Below, one piece after another: positions 1 through 11,487 of a stretch of DNA of 64,000 nucleotides. The stretch's first letter is position 1. Each line of letters opens with the position of its first letter. Origin of the DNA: Eremomyces bilateralis CBS 781.70 (lineage: Eukaryota > Ascomycota > Dothideomycetes > Eremomycetales > Eremomycetaceae). Below the pieces are notes generated by a model. The model ran no database searches. It was not told where the DNA came from and saw only the letters and a list, made by a program, of their open reading frames with translations. Location of the stretch: the NCBI RefSeq assembly GCF_010015585.1, contig NW_022985075.1:1-64000 (forward strand), read 5' to 3'. Both the position numbers and the translations under genes were made by a program.

Positions 1-701
1 CTTGTAAAATCGGACGTAGCAAAGAACGCTCACTGCCATAAAGAACACCAGCGTCGCATCAAGGAGGATGAGGCGAGTTTGGCCGATATGCGCGTTATCA
101 AAGAGCAACAACCCGGCCGAAACTATGCACGCAGGGAGCGAGTATCCCGATTCCCACATAATGAGGAACACTGTCGGGACCGTGAGCGCTCCCATTGTTG
201 CGGGCATCGCACGGTATGCCACGTAGGGGACATTGTTGGCAATGTAGGAGTCGCCGATGTTATCGAATAAGAATTCGCCCTTATATCCCACCAGCCACCC
301 AGCAAATGCGAATAGAAGTTTCCCAAATGGCGGATGCACGTCGAAGAAGTATGTGCGTTGGAGGTAGTAGGATGCGAACTGTTGTTCTGGTTAGCCAGAG
401 GATGTTCAACTCCTTGAATGACAAGTTCGCGCACCTTTCCAAAATGGACCTCATCAAACACCACCTGATCTGGATGGTTGATATGCCAAAAGCGGGTGAT
501 GAACGCCAGTATAGTGATCAGCGTCAGGGCCAACTTGTAGTCCCATTCCGACCCGACCGATTGCTTCACCACCTTCGGCTTTGCTTTTGATGCGATCTCA
601 GCATCCTTCGAAGGGCGAGGTGTGGTAGGAACGGGAGTTGTCCCCCGCTTCTTAGAGCCTTGCGGGCCTCGATGTCGAAGAGTGTCTGTATTCGACGACA
701 T
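1..701 (-). CDS. Protein O-mannosyltransferase (PMT family), N-terminal part, cut by window edge
   Basis: Dolichyl-phosphate-mannose:protein mannosyltransferase, which transfers mannose to Ser/Thr of secretory proteins in the ER membrane. Two exons are visible: 435-701 (89 codons, ATG at 701) and 1-378, joined across a 56-bp intron (379-434) with the frame preserved. About 90 N-terminal residues hold a basic cytosolic tail and the first membrane segment. The family motif for the first lumenal loop follows: FDEVHFGK at the end of exon 1, then a YFFDVHPPFGKL stretch at the start of exon 2, containing the catalytic Asp-Glu pair. A DNAHIGQTRLILLDATL stretch follows before the edge. The form resembles Aspergillus PmtA (PMT2 subfamily), but the subfamily is inferred from memory. 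About 215 of an expected 740 or so residues are present; the rest lies outside the window. Confidence 0.9.
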
Positions 702-1337
702 TGCCGTAGGCAGCAGACGGCAATGGATAGACAGCTGTTAGGGTCAACCTTAGCTGCTCCGGTTAGCTTGAAAGCAGTCCCAGGGAATGGAGATTGGCAC
801 ACCTCCTAGGAACTTAGATCGAAAAAGACCCAATCATTAAAACAAAGAAGGTGAATGAAATGAACGAAGGCAATGAATGAAATGGAAGAATAAATGCCAG
901 AGGGTGAGGAAGTGGAGGAAGGTGCGATCTGGTCAGAACGTGAGCCGCTCCTGACTTTTTTGACCGACGTCGTCAACCCCTGGCGACTTCCCTGCAAGGA
1001 GGTGGTTCGTATTCGTCCAAACACATGTTCAGCTTCGGGAAATTCATACGGGAAATTCATACAGCTCACTACAATTCGATATTCTTACCTTGTGTCTCTT
1101 ATGGCAACATGGAGATCTATTCTTGTAAACTGACCATCTTCCTACCTAATCAGCTGTGAGCTTGTAAACATGTCCGCCTCCGTCAATTGGTGTATGAATA
1201 TGTCCCTGCCTTAGTGCCTGAGGCATCAGTTCATATTTATACACAGCACAATAGGATGCAGAGGTTGGGGAACCTCGATAGCGGCTGCAGGACCAGTCGG
1301 ATTCTATGATTCTATGATGCTGTGCTATAATTCTACT
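702..1337. promoter_or_regulatory. Intergenic: upstream region of the PMT gene and 3' end of the transporter gene
   Basis: This 636-bp gap separates the start of the minus-strand PMT gene from the stop of the minus-strand transporter. It should hold the PMT promoter and 5' UTR and the transporter 3' UTR. Purine-rich stretches around 840-920 on the plus strand are pyrimidine-rich on the coding strand, a common look for fungal leaders. No further gene is seen. Confidence 0.5.
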
Positions 1338-2611
1338 CTAGAGCTCTTTCTTCCCCGCTACCTTAGGTCTCCCCTTGGCCCGCCGTCTCGGAATTCCGAT
1401 GCTCGTCTCCCACCCATATAGCGCCCCCGATCCAAAGACCACGAACGCGCCCAGCATCATCAGCCCACTCATCTTGTTCCCGAAGAGCCAGATGCTGAGC
1501 ATGAAGCTCACCAGCTTGCGGATGTTCAGCACGATGGTCACGGTCACGGCGGACGTGTTGGCGCTCAGCAGGTTGACGCCGCTGATGCACAGGAGCTGCG
1601 TGATGGCGTTGAGGAAAAGCATGAAGACCGACCGCGGCAGGTGGAGGAGGATCTTCTGGAGGAAGAACGGCATCGTGAGCGCGATGGATGGGGGGATGGC
1701 CATCGGTGCGGATGAGCCGAGCGTCGCGTACTGCGTCATGAGACTGGATTGCAGCGGGATGAACAGGGGAAGACTGAAGAAATGGGAGTAGAAGAGATTC
1801 TCGTCCCAAGCCTTGCCATACTCATTGAACGTCTCTTGAACATAGATTCCCATGAATGCGGAGAGGATTTGCGCCACCAGAAGGATGAGGAGGCCCATCT
1901 CGAATGATGTATCCGTGACCTTGATATCAGCCGTGTCCATCCTATTGCCCTAGGACGAATGTCAATACAAGCCGAGAATTAGAGAGGCAATTGCACGTAC
2001 CTTGGACAGCGCATCGGCCCACGCCGACAAGATCACCCCGAAAGTCAATAGAAGGACTGAAATGACCTGGATCCGAGAATACCTCTTCCCTCTGACCCAA
2101 CCGGCACCCATAGTCGTCACGCTTCCGAAGCTCCGGAGAATGATATGCACAGGGACACTGATGTTGAACGCGAAAGCCCAGTTGTTGAGCATGTTGACTG
2201 CAAAGAACATCAGCGCACTCATGGCCCATTTCCGGATCGGCGCCGCGGTCTTCTTGAGGAAGAACCTGCTGTTGGGATCATATTGGGTTGGGAGAGCTGC
2301 AAGCGCGGTGATCACGAATTGCATCAACGTGACCAGAAGACCTAGATCCTCCAATGTTAGAAAAATAGCTCTGTTTGTCAAATTTCCTGTAGATGCGCAT
2401 TACCGCTTTCGGGATCTCGCCTACATCGAGCCGTTAGTAAGTTTTTCCGAAACCAGAGCGTAAGACATACTTAAGGATTGCCTCGAGGGCGTAGACCTAT
2501 TACACCGTCAACAAATGATCGAAACCTAGGGACGATCTTGTTTCATACATTTGAGCAGCAGCCACCAAATATTAGGGCAATGATGCCGCACGAAGTCGCT
2601 ATTGTTGCCAT
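1338..2611 (-). CDS. UDP-N-acetylglucosamine transporter, Yea4/SLC35B4 type
   Basis: Nucleotide-sugar transporter of the ER/Golgi membrane that imports UDP-GlcNAc, in fungi linked to chitin and glycan synthesis. Five exons with a continuous frame: 2549-2611, 2471-2496, 2404-2420, 2001-2341 and 1338-1949, giving 351-352 residues (yeast Yea4 has 342). Exon 1 ends in the family signature LIFGGCCSN, followed across the intron by VYALEAIL. Later family blocks include FNISVPVHIILRSFGSV near residue 85 and NLFYSHFFSLPLF and VTIVLNIRKLVSF in the last exon. About ten hydrophobic segments are visible. The tail ends in a Lys-rich GRPKVAGKKEL, which has the dilysine look of an ER retrieval signal, though not in canonical form. 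The two exons of 26 and 17 nt are easy to miss. Closely packed with PMT and PP2A-B on the same strand. Confidence 0.9.
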
Positions 2612-3377
2612 CTCTTCTAGCTATGCCCCGATGATCTTATGTCTCCTTAGGAAATGCCTCGCCAGATCTCATTGCAATCAGAAATTGCCTAAGTTATCTC
2701 CAAGAACCCATTGGAAAGTCAATTGGAGGTGACCAGTAACCTCTAAAAAATTGGTGTAAGATTAATAAAGGCGATGTGTTTACGTGACTGGACATGTAGT
2801 TCAGGGTGGACCGGACATGGGGGGCATTGGGCAAAGTGGATGATGACACGGACTTTTTATCGCTGCCACATGGGGTGTGGTTTGGTCCTTTCATCACTTC
2901 CAGAGTCTAGACCCTCCTGGTTTGCGGAACACACTGCCAAAGATGCGAAAACAATAAATATCCATAGAATTAATTAGCTTATTAACCTTCACAGATACTT
3001 ATGGATATTTCATTGGGCAGATTTAACGAATATGCAGGAACTCTCGTGGCTCATACCTGGTCCTGCATGTCAGAACATCTGGCAGGGTTTCGCAGATCAT
3101 CACTGATATCACTTCATCTGGCTTCATTCAAACGGTTCATTCTATCTCTATCCCCAGAAAGACATGGCTCTTGGACGCATCCATAACTTTGCATGATAGC
3201 CATTTGACGAATACTTCATTCTGTCCGAGCCTCGAATCTCGAGTTCTAAACATATGCGGAGTGTTCGCAGCCGACACATTATTACCTCGTGGTATATGAG
3301 CTTTAGCCATGAGAGCCAGGGAAGCGGGCGAGGCCACTTCAGAATGCTGTCTCGGTAGTGCCATCTCATGCAGGACA
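2612..3377. promoter_or_regulatory. Intergenic: promoter of the UDP-GlcNAc transporter and 3' region of the PP2A-B gene
   Basis: This 766-bp stretch lies between the transporter start (2611) and the PP2A-B stop (3378), both on the minus strand. It should contain the transporter promoter and PP2A-B 3' UTR. Short open frames here have no recognisable family blocks. Confidence 0.45.
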
Positions 3378-5212
3378 TTACAGCGCGGAGAAGACGAACA
3401 GCTGCTTCGGTTAGAGGCCAGGAAAAGGAGTCGCACATCATCAGGGATCTTACATTGTTAGTTGCCGCAATGGCAATGCTATCTTCGAATGGATGCCAGC
3501 TCATGTGGAGAATCTTCTTGTTGAAGTCGATTGCGTCCGCGTCGGTTTCCTTGCGCATCCGTTGGCTTTGTCCAACCGCACCAGCTGCCGGGCTTCCTGC
3601 CCGAGACCCGCCTTTCTTCCCTCCTGAAGGGCTGGTGGAGTTCATCGGTGTCGGAATGCCTACCTTCTTCGCCTTAAATGCTGATTTGTCAGCTTGCAGG
3701 ACCACCTCGGTGTCTGCCGTGGGGTCGGATGGATAGATCATGAAATTGTTGTTGTAGCTGCCGGTCATGACATTCTTGGCGTCGCCCGAGAAAACCACCT
3801 CGAATTTATCAAAGATACTGTCATTCTCATACGTGTCGCAGAGGCGGGGTCGGAGGTGCTCATGAATCGGAATGGTCTTGATCGGCGTCTTTTCCATGTT
3901 GACATCCCAGATTTTGACTGTTAGGTAATCACGGGAAAGGATATATCGGCCATCATGGGAGAATCGAACGTCAGATATGGAGGAGATGATTTCGGAGAAG
4001 AAGGAGCGCGAGGAGGGATCTTCCTCCTGTTCAAACTCTGCGCGAAGTTAGTACTCATATTAGCTTCAATGAGGAATCAACCCTTACGTTTCGCATGTTG
4101 ATCACATAACGCGCTTTCACGCATATCTGCAAGTTTGATGGTCCCCTTGGAGCTGGCATACATGAACCAATTACAGCTCTGCGGATGGAACTCCGCCGCC
4201 GTGATCACCTCAGTCAACTCCTCCATATTCGCCGGCTTGATGTCGACGATGTTGAAGCTCTGGTCTTGGATATTAAGGTTCCATAAGTTGACCCGGAGGT
4301 CATCACTACTGATGAATGTTTCGCCATCGCTGTTCACTGATATGCTGTTGATGTGGTACGCATGTGCATTGGCATACGTCTTCCGTGGAACCGCGGCGAC
4401 GACAGTATCGTGGTGGGTAAGTCGAGGAAGTTTCAGGTCAGAAGCCGCTCGGAACTGCTGCGTAGGATTTCGGACTGGACCTCCACCACCGGTCACACTG
4501 CCTGGGGTTAGGTCATGAGAAAGGTTGTTCTCCGCCACCACTTTCAGGGACTTCTCGAACACCTTCCATAGCTTGATGGTCTTGTCATTGGTGGATAGGA
4601 GGTAATGCGATGCATTTTGCCGACGGCACCACTTGATCTTGTTGATTTTCTCCTCGATCTCTAATGACTTGAGATAGTCAAACTCAGGTTCATGTGACTG
4701 GAATTCGGTGTGGAATTTGTATTCGCAGGTTTTCTTCTATACAAGACATTAGAAATGGCTCCTATCCCTTGTGCCCGGTGGAATTTGACACATACCGTCT
4801 CGTTCCTCTCAAATAGGACCACTCGACCTCCTTTGTCTCCGGTGGCTAGATAGTTGCCGGTCTGGTCGAATTCAACCGTTGAGATGATATCAGCTAGTCC
4901 AATAAAGTCAGAGACCATCCGAGTGGTAGAGTTCAAAGTGCTATACCTTCTGTGATATCTTCAACATCGCCCTTGTCACCGAAGCATCTGGGCCACTGTC
5001 AGTCTCATGTCCAAACATTTGCGATATTGGATAGAAATATCGCCGGAATGAAGAAGTGGGGGTAATATGGTGACTAAACAAAGGAGCCCCATATCGATAT
5101 CCTCCTATGACAAGCTGCAATCTCTTCCATGGTGATGCCGTCGAACCGTGATGCTTGAGAGAACGTACTGTGTAAACTTCCACGTCGTGGGACTGCCTTC
5201 GGTCTCGACCAT
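3378..5212 (-). CDS. cdc55: Serine/threonine protein phosphatase 2A regulatory subunit B (PR55/Cdc55)
   Basis: WD40 regulatory B subunit that targets the PP2A catalytic dimer to substrates in mitosis, septation and signalling. Six exons keep frame: 5169-5212, 4947-4987, 4796-4893, 4088-4736, 3454-4037 and 3378-3401, giving 479 residues, the normal PR55 length. Diagnostic blocks in order: [18 protein letters not shown] near residue 16, [56 protein letters not shown], a Ser/Gly/Pro-rich insert late in the protein, then [15 protein letters not shown]. The last exon is only 24 nt and encodes LFVFSAL plus stop, the conserved C-terminal strand of the propeller. The first intron (181 bp) is longer than the rest and follows a short exon of 14 codons. 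Divergent from rpl3. The A. nidulans counterpart is usually called PabA. Confidence 0.95.
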
Positions 5213-5927
5213 CTTGCCCGATGCGGCACCAACAAGCCCTTAAGCTGCACCAATGCAAAGCATGCACAAGCTAACACCAGTGATGCAGGAACTCCCACAG
5301 TTCCGTATTCTCAGAGATTCGGGGAAGGACGTGTTGCTCGCCAGGAGGGAGCTGTTTGGATGCGGCGGCTGATGTGACGCAAATCTGGGCTGATGGCGGC
5401 AAGGCCGATGAGAGGGCGGGATTCGAGGATGGAGTTTGGCGTCCGGAGATTCCACTCGAACTGAACGGTAGCGAATGAGCGGAGAACATGCAAGACAGTA
5501 AGGGATGTTTGCAGAAGTGAGACTTTGAGAAGCTCCAGCGAAGATGGATGTAGCAGCGGTGACAGTGTGGGGACTGGGGAGGAAGAGCTGGCAGACAAGT
5601 ATCGCGGTAATCGCACGTACCGTACAGTAACTTACACACTTAGTCTGTGTATTAAACCTTATTAAACCATAGCGCCATTCGCCGGAAGTGGTGGGCGGGA
5701 ACCAGGACAAATGGACCAATCATCGGACATTTTCAGCCGCGCGGGAGGCGGCTGTGCTAACACACTGAGAGCAACCGGAAAAACTATAATCCCTCTCAGT
5801 CCCTTGCCCGCCAAAATGTTAGCGAATTTCACTCCCACCCACACCTGTCGAATCTTGAACGCTTCGATCGCATCTCCTCCATCGTGAACAACCTCTCCCA
5901 CCCAATTTTCGAGACGGTAAATTCGCA
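5213..5927. promoter_or_regulatory. Divergent promoter region between cdc55 and rpl3
   Basis: This 715-bp region lies between the start codons of the minus-strand PP2A-B gene and the plus-strand L3 gene, so it must carry both promoters and leaders. Overlapping minus-strand open frames at 5240-5970 have no family resemblance and are probably leader or promoter sequence. Confidence 0.5.
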
Positions 5928-7279
5928 ATGTCTCACAGGAAGTTCGAGGCGCCTCGTCATGGCTCGCTGGCATTCTTGCCGCGCAAGCGAGCAGCCCGCC
6001 ATAGAGGACGGGTTAAGAGGTGCGCTTCCAGATGAAAAGATTGGTTGATATGGGCAATTGTTAACGAGAGTCATCGACAGCTTCCCTAAGGATGATCCCA
6101 AGAAGCCCGTCCATCTCACCGCTACCATGGGCTACAAGGCTGGCATGACCACCATCGTGCGAGACTTGGACCGACCCGGTGCGAAGCTGCACAAGAAGGA
6201 AATCGTCGAGGCCGTTACCGTCGTTGAGACCCCTCCGGTATGTCATCTCGCGGTCAAGTCGCGGTCAAGGATAAGGACATGGCTAATTGCGAATTTTAGA
6301 TGATCGTTGTCGGTGTTGTCGGCTACATTGAGACTCCCCGCGGCCTGCGATCCCTCACCACCGTCTGGGCCGAGCATCTCAGCGAGGAGCTCCGCCGCCG
6401 ATTCTACAAGAACTGGTACAAGAGCAAGAAGAAGGCGTTCACCAAGTACGCCAAGAAGCACTCCGAGAGCAAGGGCCAATCCGTCATCCGCGAGCTCGAG
6501 CGCATCAAGAAGTACTGCACCGTCGTCCGCGTCCTCGCCCACACCCAGATCGGCAAGACCCCGCTCAAGCAGAAGAAGGCCCATCTCATGGAGATCCAGA
6601 TCAACGGCGGCAGCATCGCCGACAAGGTCGACTTCGGCCACGGACTGTTCGAGAAGCCCGTCGAGGTCGGCTCCATCTTCGAGAAGGACGAGATGATCGA
6701 CTGCATCGCCGTCACCAAGGGTGATGGATTCAGCGGCGTCACGTCGCGATGGGGCACCAAGAAGTTGCCACGCAAGACGCACAAGGGTCTCCGAAAGGTC
6801 GCGTGTATCGGTGCGTGGCATCCGTCCCACGTCCAGTGGACCGTCGCTCGTGCCGGTCAGAAGGGTTACCATCATCGTACCTCCGTCAACCACAAGGTCT
6901 ACCGTGTTGGCAACGGCACAGATGATGGCAACGCGTCAACCGACTTCGACGTTTCCAAGAAGCAGATCACTCCGTAAGTTTTGTGCATCAATGCATTCGA
7001 ATAACTACTGACAATCCTTATAGCATGGGTGGCTTCGTCCGATACGGTGAGGTCAAGAACGACTTCGTTCTCCTCAAGGGCTCCATTCCCGGTGTCCGGA
7101 AGCGAGTCATGACTCTCCGCAAGTCGATGTTCACGCACACCAGCCGACGGGCGCTGGAGAAGGTGGAGTTGAAATGGATCGACACATCGTCTAAGTTCGG
7201 ACACGGTGCTTACCAAACCCCCGCCGAGAAGCGCAACTACCTCGGGACCCTCAAGAAGGATCTTGTTGCGTCTTCTTAA
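5928..7279 (+). CDS. rpl3: 60S ribosomal protein L3 (uL3)
   Basis: Large-subunit ribosomal protein next to the peptidyl transferase centre. Four exons keep frame: 5928-6019, 6081-6237, 6300-6973 and 7024-7279, giving 392 residues (family about 387-403). The N-terminus [20 protein letters not shown] is near-invariant in uL3. [17 protein letters not shown] follows, then ALAMG-free but diagnostic blocks such as [16 protein letters not shown] and the W-finger region [26 protein letters not shown] with the conserved His that is methylated in yeast. Codons are strongly biased to C-ending forms, as expected for a highly expressed gene. Introns cluster in the 5' part plus one late 50-bp intron. Confidence 0.98.
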
Positions 7280-7492
7280 GCGATCCATTTCCTATCTGTC
7301 ATTCTAGCTGCATCGGAGGCATTCAGGCGTTGAGTTTGACGGCACGAAGCTGTCATTAGATTCCTATCGGTAGCAAAATGAACAAAAAGCGATGATCCAG
7401 TTCAAGGACTCTGCATGTTGAGATCGGTTCCATTGATGTGCACTGTTGGGGTATCGATCTATTGCTCACACATCCCGTGGATCTATTTGAAC

Positions 7493-9491
7493 CTATCTCG
7501 ACAACACCCAGTCATCCACACGTAGCAGGATCTTCACCGTTTCCGCCGCCAGCTCGATCGCGCTCGTGCTCACCAGCAGCGGCTGCAGCACGTTTTCCTC
7601 CGCAATGTTGTTCTTGACGCCGCCAGTCTTGATGCTGACTCCGGCATTTTGCTCCCCCAATGCGTGACGGTGCTTGAGATCCGTGACCACCTTGATCGAG
7701 CTCAACCCGGCATTTTCCGCCAGCGTAGTCGGAATGACCTCCATCGCGTCCGCAAAGGCTCTCCAGCAGATCGCCTCGGTTCCGCTGAGCGACCGGGCTT
7801 CATTGGCCAGATTGTGGGCGATCTCGATTTCCGGAGCGCCACCTCCAGCAAGCAATGCCCTGCGTACATTAGTGATACGGCCAACGCGGGAACCTTGAGA
7901 GAACTTACTTCTTCTTGACCAGGCATCGAATGACACAATGTGCGTCATGCAGACTTCGCTCCGCTTCATCCAGCACCAGCGAGTTGGCACCACGGACGAC
8001 GATGGACACCGTTTGGGCTGCAGCCTTGACGCCGCTGACTTTCACGTATCGAGCTCCTGAGCTGGACACTTCCTCAATCAGGTCGGCCGAGCCGAGCTTG
8101 TCTTCCGTGAAGGAATCAATGTCCGCGATGGGCTTGCATCCGGTACTCTGTGGCAGGTCAGAATTGCATCAACTCATAATCACGTTACGATACATACCTT
8201 GCAGATGAATTCGACCTCATCTCGCTCGATCTCCTTGATCGCAAGGATATTGAGCTTGGCAAGGAAGTGCAGGCTGAGCTCGTTCACGGCGTCCCGCAAT
8301 ATCGATTTTTGAATCAAGAGGACGTTGCATTTCGCCTTCTTGATTTTCTTCACCATGTTCAAGAGGTAGGTTCGCTCTTCCTTCAAGATCTTGTCCATCT
8401 GCCTGTAGTCATTGACGACGATCTGGTTCTCCATCTACGCACTGTTAGCCTCCAATCCATGTATTTCGACAGGATACGCACGTCGGGTTTTGGCGGGCTC
8501 AGCTGGAACTGAATTAGGGCAATCTTGGCCTTCTCCATCCTTGATGGGCCTCCAGCACCTTTAATCACTGGCTGCGACAGAACAAGTCCGTCCACCATCT
8601 CACTGTCCTCGATGGTACCGCCGGGCTTCTTCAATATCCGAATGTTGTTGAGATCCACGTTCTCAGCAGTCTTGCGGTCGATGACCTTCAGCACCGAGTC
8701 CACGGCCATGTGAGCCAGTTTCGGTTCTTGAGCCACGATTTTGGAGGAGAGGGAAGTCGAGGCCGCTTTCAGGAGGGTGGCTCGGTCAGCAAGAGATATG
8801 GGCAGCGACATATCGTGTAGGACTCGGACGGCGGCTCCTGCTGCCCTTTGGAAGGCCTCGGATACGAGTGTAGGATGGACTCCTTTCAATAGGAGCTTTT
8901 CCGCCGCGCCCAGCAAGCTTCCTGCAATTACCACCACTGATGTGGTTCCGTCACCCGCCTCGATATCCTGTGCATTCGCCATATCCACGAGCATCTTCGC
9001 CGCGGGGTGCATCACGCTCATATCTCGTAACATGGTGTTGCCATCGTTCGTCTGATGGGATGTTGAGTAAATGTCCATGGTTGGCAGAATAACTCGCTGC
9101 TTACAATGATCGTCTCGCCTTTTCCCGTTTGGATCTACTATGTATTAGCACATGGAGAGTAGATCGACATGATGCCACCTACCATTTTGTCCATTCCTCT
9201 GGGACCGAGAGACTGTTGGAAAGCTCAGAATCAATGTGACCAATTTCAATATGGTGTGGAAGACCCTACCGTTCTGATGGCATCGGCGACCGCTGGCATT
9301 GGAGTTAGTACAGTTCCAAAGTGCCCTATCCCTAGACCATTTCTTACCTCGAGCAGCCAATATATTCGACGTCCGTACTGCCGTCGGCTTTTCCTTGTCC
9401 TAGAACCGATCAGTCGAGCTCCTTGCCCATCCAGTCGTGTACATACCTTGAACGCCGCATTCCCACCACTAGCAACCTGAGCTGTTGCCAT
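7493..9491 (-). CDS. cct4: T-complex chaperonin subunit delta (CCT4/TCP-1 delta)
   Basis: Subunit of the cytosolic TRiC/CCT ring that folds actin, tubulin and WD40 proteins using ATP. Nine exons keep frame: 9447-9491, 9348-9399, 9270-9292, 9183-9212, 9105-9134, 8482-9051, 8198-8434, 7909-8147 and 7493-7859, giving 530 residues, normal for CCT4. The first 60 residues are spread over five exons of 23-52 nt. Visible landmarks: [27 protein letters not shown], the nucleotide motif GDGTTSVVV near residues 93-101, [21 protein letters not shown], and the delta-type C-terminus [22 protein letters not shown]. Divergent from rpt1, with which it shares a 474-bp upstream region. Confidence 0.97.
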
Positions 9492-9965
9492 TTTGACGGT
9501 TGTGTTTGGGGAAATAGAATACTAGAGTCCCAATACTGTGAAGAAAACGAGAGTGTATCGGGGAGGATGAGATGTGGTTGAGGTTGGACTCTTGTTCGAG
9601 TGTGTAGCCTGAACTCCGCAAGTAAAATTTACAAGCGCGCGCTTAAGCTCCAAGCTCTCCATTAAGCGCGAGGAATGTCGTAGAATGCACGTGATATAAG
9701 TTCGAACAGCAGGAACGCAGGCTTGGCATTGGTTTACGTGATCCTTGTCGCCTCATCACTCATGTGAAGCCTAGCACGACTGTTACTAACAGGACAGCTC
9801 CTCCTCGAACAACAACTACAGTACTGCTTCATTCACGCCCGACTTTACCCTATCCTTCGACACTCTACATCCCTGGTTGTCGACCCTTTCATCTTTGAAC
9901 CCTTCCCAAGACAGTATCCCCAAACCCCCGAATCCCGAATCCGACAACCGCGACCTCTGCCCAAC
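9492..9965. promoter_or_regulatory. Divergent promoter between cct4 and rpt1
   Basis: This 474-bp region separates start codons of a chaperonin gene and a proteasome ATPase gene. A CACGTG E-box (9688-9693, followed by AT) is the only clear short palindromic site seen. A yeast-type PACE element (GGTGGCAAA) was not found on either strand by eye. A pyrimidine-rich stretch precedes the rpt1 start. Confidence 0.5.
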
Positions 9966-11487
9966 ATGCCTAGCGCAACCGGGTCGAGCTGGGAGAAGTA
10001 CAAGAAGAACTTCGCGGACGATGAGGAGCCGGAGAAGAAGATCACCCCGTTATCAGATGAGTGAGTGGATATGGCGATTATCGATGGGCTGAGGCTGATT
10101 CATCATAGGGATATCCAAGTTCTAAAGACCTACGGCGCCGCTCCATATGCGGCGGAGATCAAGAAGTTGGAGAAGGACATCAAAGAGAGGCAAACGAGCG
10201 TGAATGAGAAGATCGGTTAGTACCTAAGCTGCCTATTGCAACCACCATCAAGCTAACTCAATCAGGTGTCAAGGTAAATGCTTTTGAATAGCCCAAGTAA
10301 ATCCAACTAACATCATCACCACTAGGAATCCGACACGGGTCTTGCACCACCACATCTATGGGACATCGCAGCGGACCGTCAGAGAATGCAGGAAGAGCAG
10401 CCTCTTCAGGTAGCACGATGCACGAAGATCATACAAGACGAGAAAGACCCCGAAAAGAGCAAATACGTGATCAACGTCAAGCAGATAGCGAAGTTCGTGG
10501 TGAACCTCGGGGAGCGGGTGAGCCCGACAGATATCGAAGAAGGCATGCGCGTAGGGTACGTTCATCTTATCCTAACAGACGTTCCGCTCAAACTGACAAC
10601 ATCACAGCGTTGATCGGAACAAGTACCAGATTCTGCTACCGTTGCCACCGAAGATCGACCCCAGCGTGACGATGATGACGGTCGAGGACAAGCCCGACGT
10701 GACATATGGTGATGTCGGAGGATGTAAAGAGCAGATTGAGAAGCTACGAGAAGTTGTCGAGATGCCCTTGCTTTCGCCGGAGCGATTCGTCAATCTGGGC
10801 ATCGACCCCCCGAAAGGCGCTCTTCTCTATGGACCCCCCGGAACCGGCAAAACGCTTTGTGCACGAGCTGTCGCCAATCGGACCGATGCAACCTTCATCC
10901 GAGTCATCGGTAGCGAACTGGTGCAGAAATACGTTGGAGAGGGTGCCAGAATGGTCCGAGAGCTGTTCGAGATGGCCCGTACAAAGAAGGCCTGCATCAT
11001 CTTCTTCGACGAGATCGATGCCGTTGGTGGAGCGCGTTTCGACGACGGAGCCGGTGGCGACAACGAAGTGCAGCGGACGATGTTGGAGCTGATCACGCAA
11101 CTCGACGGCTTCGACTCAAGAGGCAATATTAAGGTCATGTTCGCAACCAATCGCCCATCCACTTTGGATCCGGCACTAATGCGTCCCGGCCGCATCGACC
11201 GCAAGATCGAATTCTCCCTCCCGGACAACGAAGGCCGCGCGAACATCCTCCGTATCCACGCGAAGAGCATGTCCGTCGAGCGCGACATCCGATGGGAGCT
11301 CATCTCTCGCCTGTGCCCCAACTCCACAGGCGCGGAGCTGCGGAGCGTGGCAACCGAAGCGGGGATGTTCGCGATCCGCGCGAGGAGAAAGGTGGCGACG
11401 GAGAAGGATTTCCTGGCCGCGGTGGATAAAGTGATCAAGGGCAATTTGAAGTTCAACTCGACGGCGACGTATATGCAATACAATTAG
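9966..11487 (+). CDS. rpt1: 26S proteasome regulatory particle AAA-ATPase Rpt1 (S7/PSMC2)
   Basis: One of six ATPases in the base of the 19S cap that unfold and translocate ubiquitinated substrates. Five exons keep frame: 9966-10060, 10109-10215, 10266-10273, 10326-10555 and 10608-11487, giving 439 residues. The N-terminal coiled coil (about residues 40-70) and OB domain precede the AAA module: Walker A GPPGTGKT at residues 222-229, Walker B IIFFDEID around 277-284, [20 protein letters not shown] with sensor and arginine-finger residues, then the lid. The C-terminus ends TYMQYN, as Rpt1 does in yeast; Rpt1 lacks the HbYX of Rpt2/3/5. The third exon is only 8 nt and is required to keep frame into exon 4. 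Confidence 0.97.

Noticed and set aside
1215-1225. TGCCTGAGGCA, identical to the inner part of the piggyBac inverted repeat
   Set aside because: Only 11 bp, self-complementary apart from the centre and without other element sequence; probably chance.
6243-6893. 216-codon frame antisense to rpl3
   Set aside because: Mirror of the strong codon bias of rpl3; Leu/Asp/Val repeats with no family.
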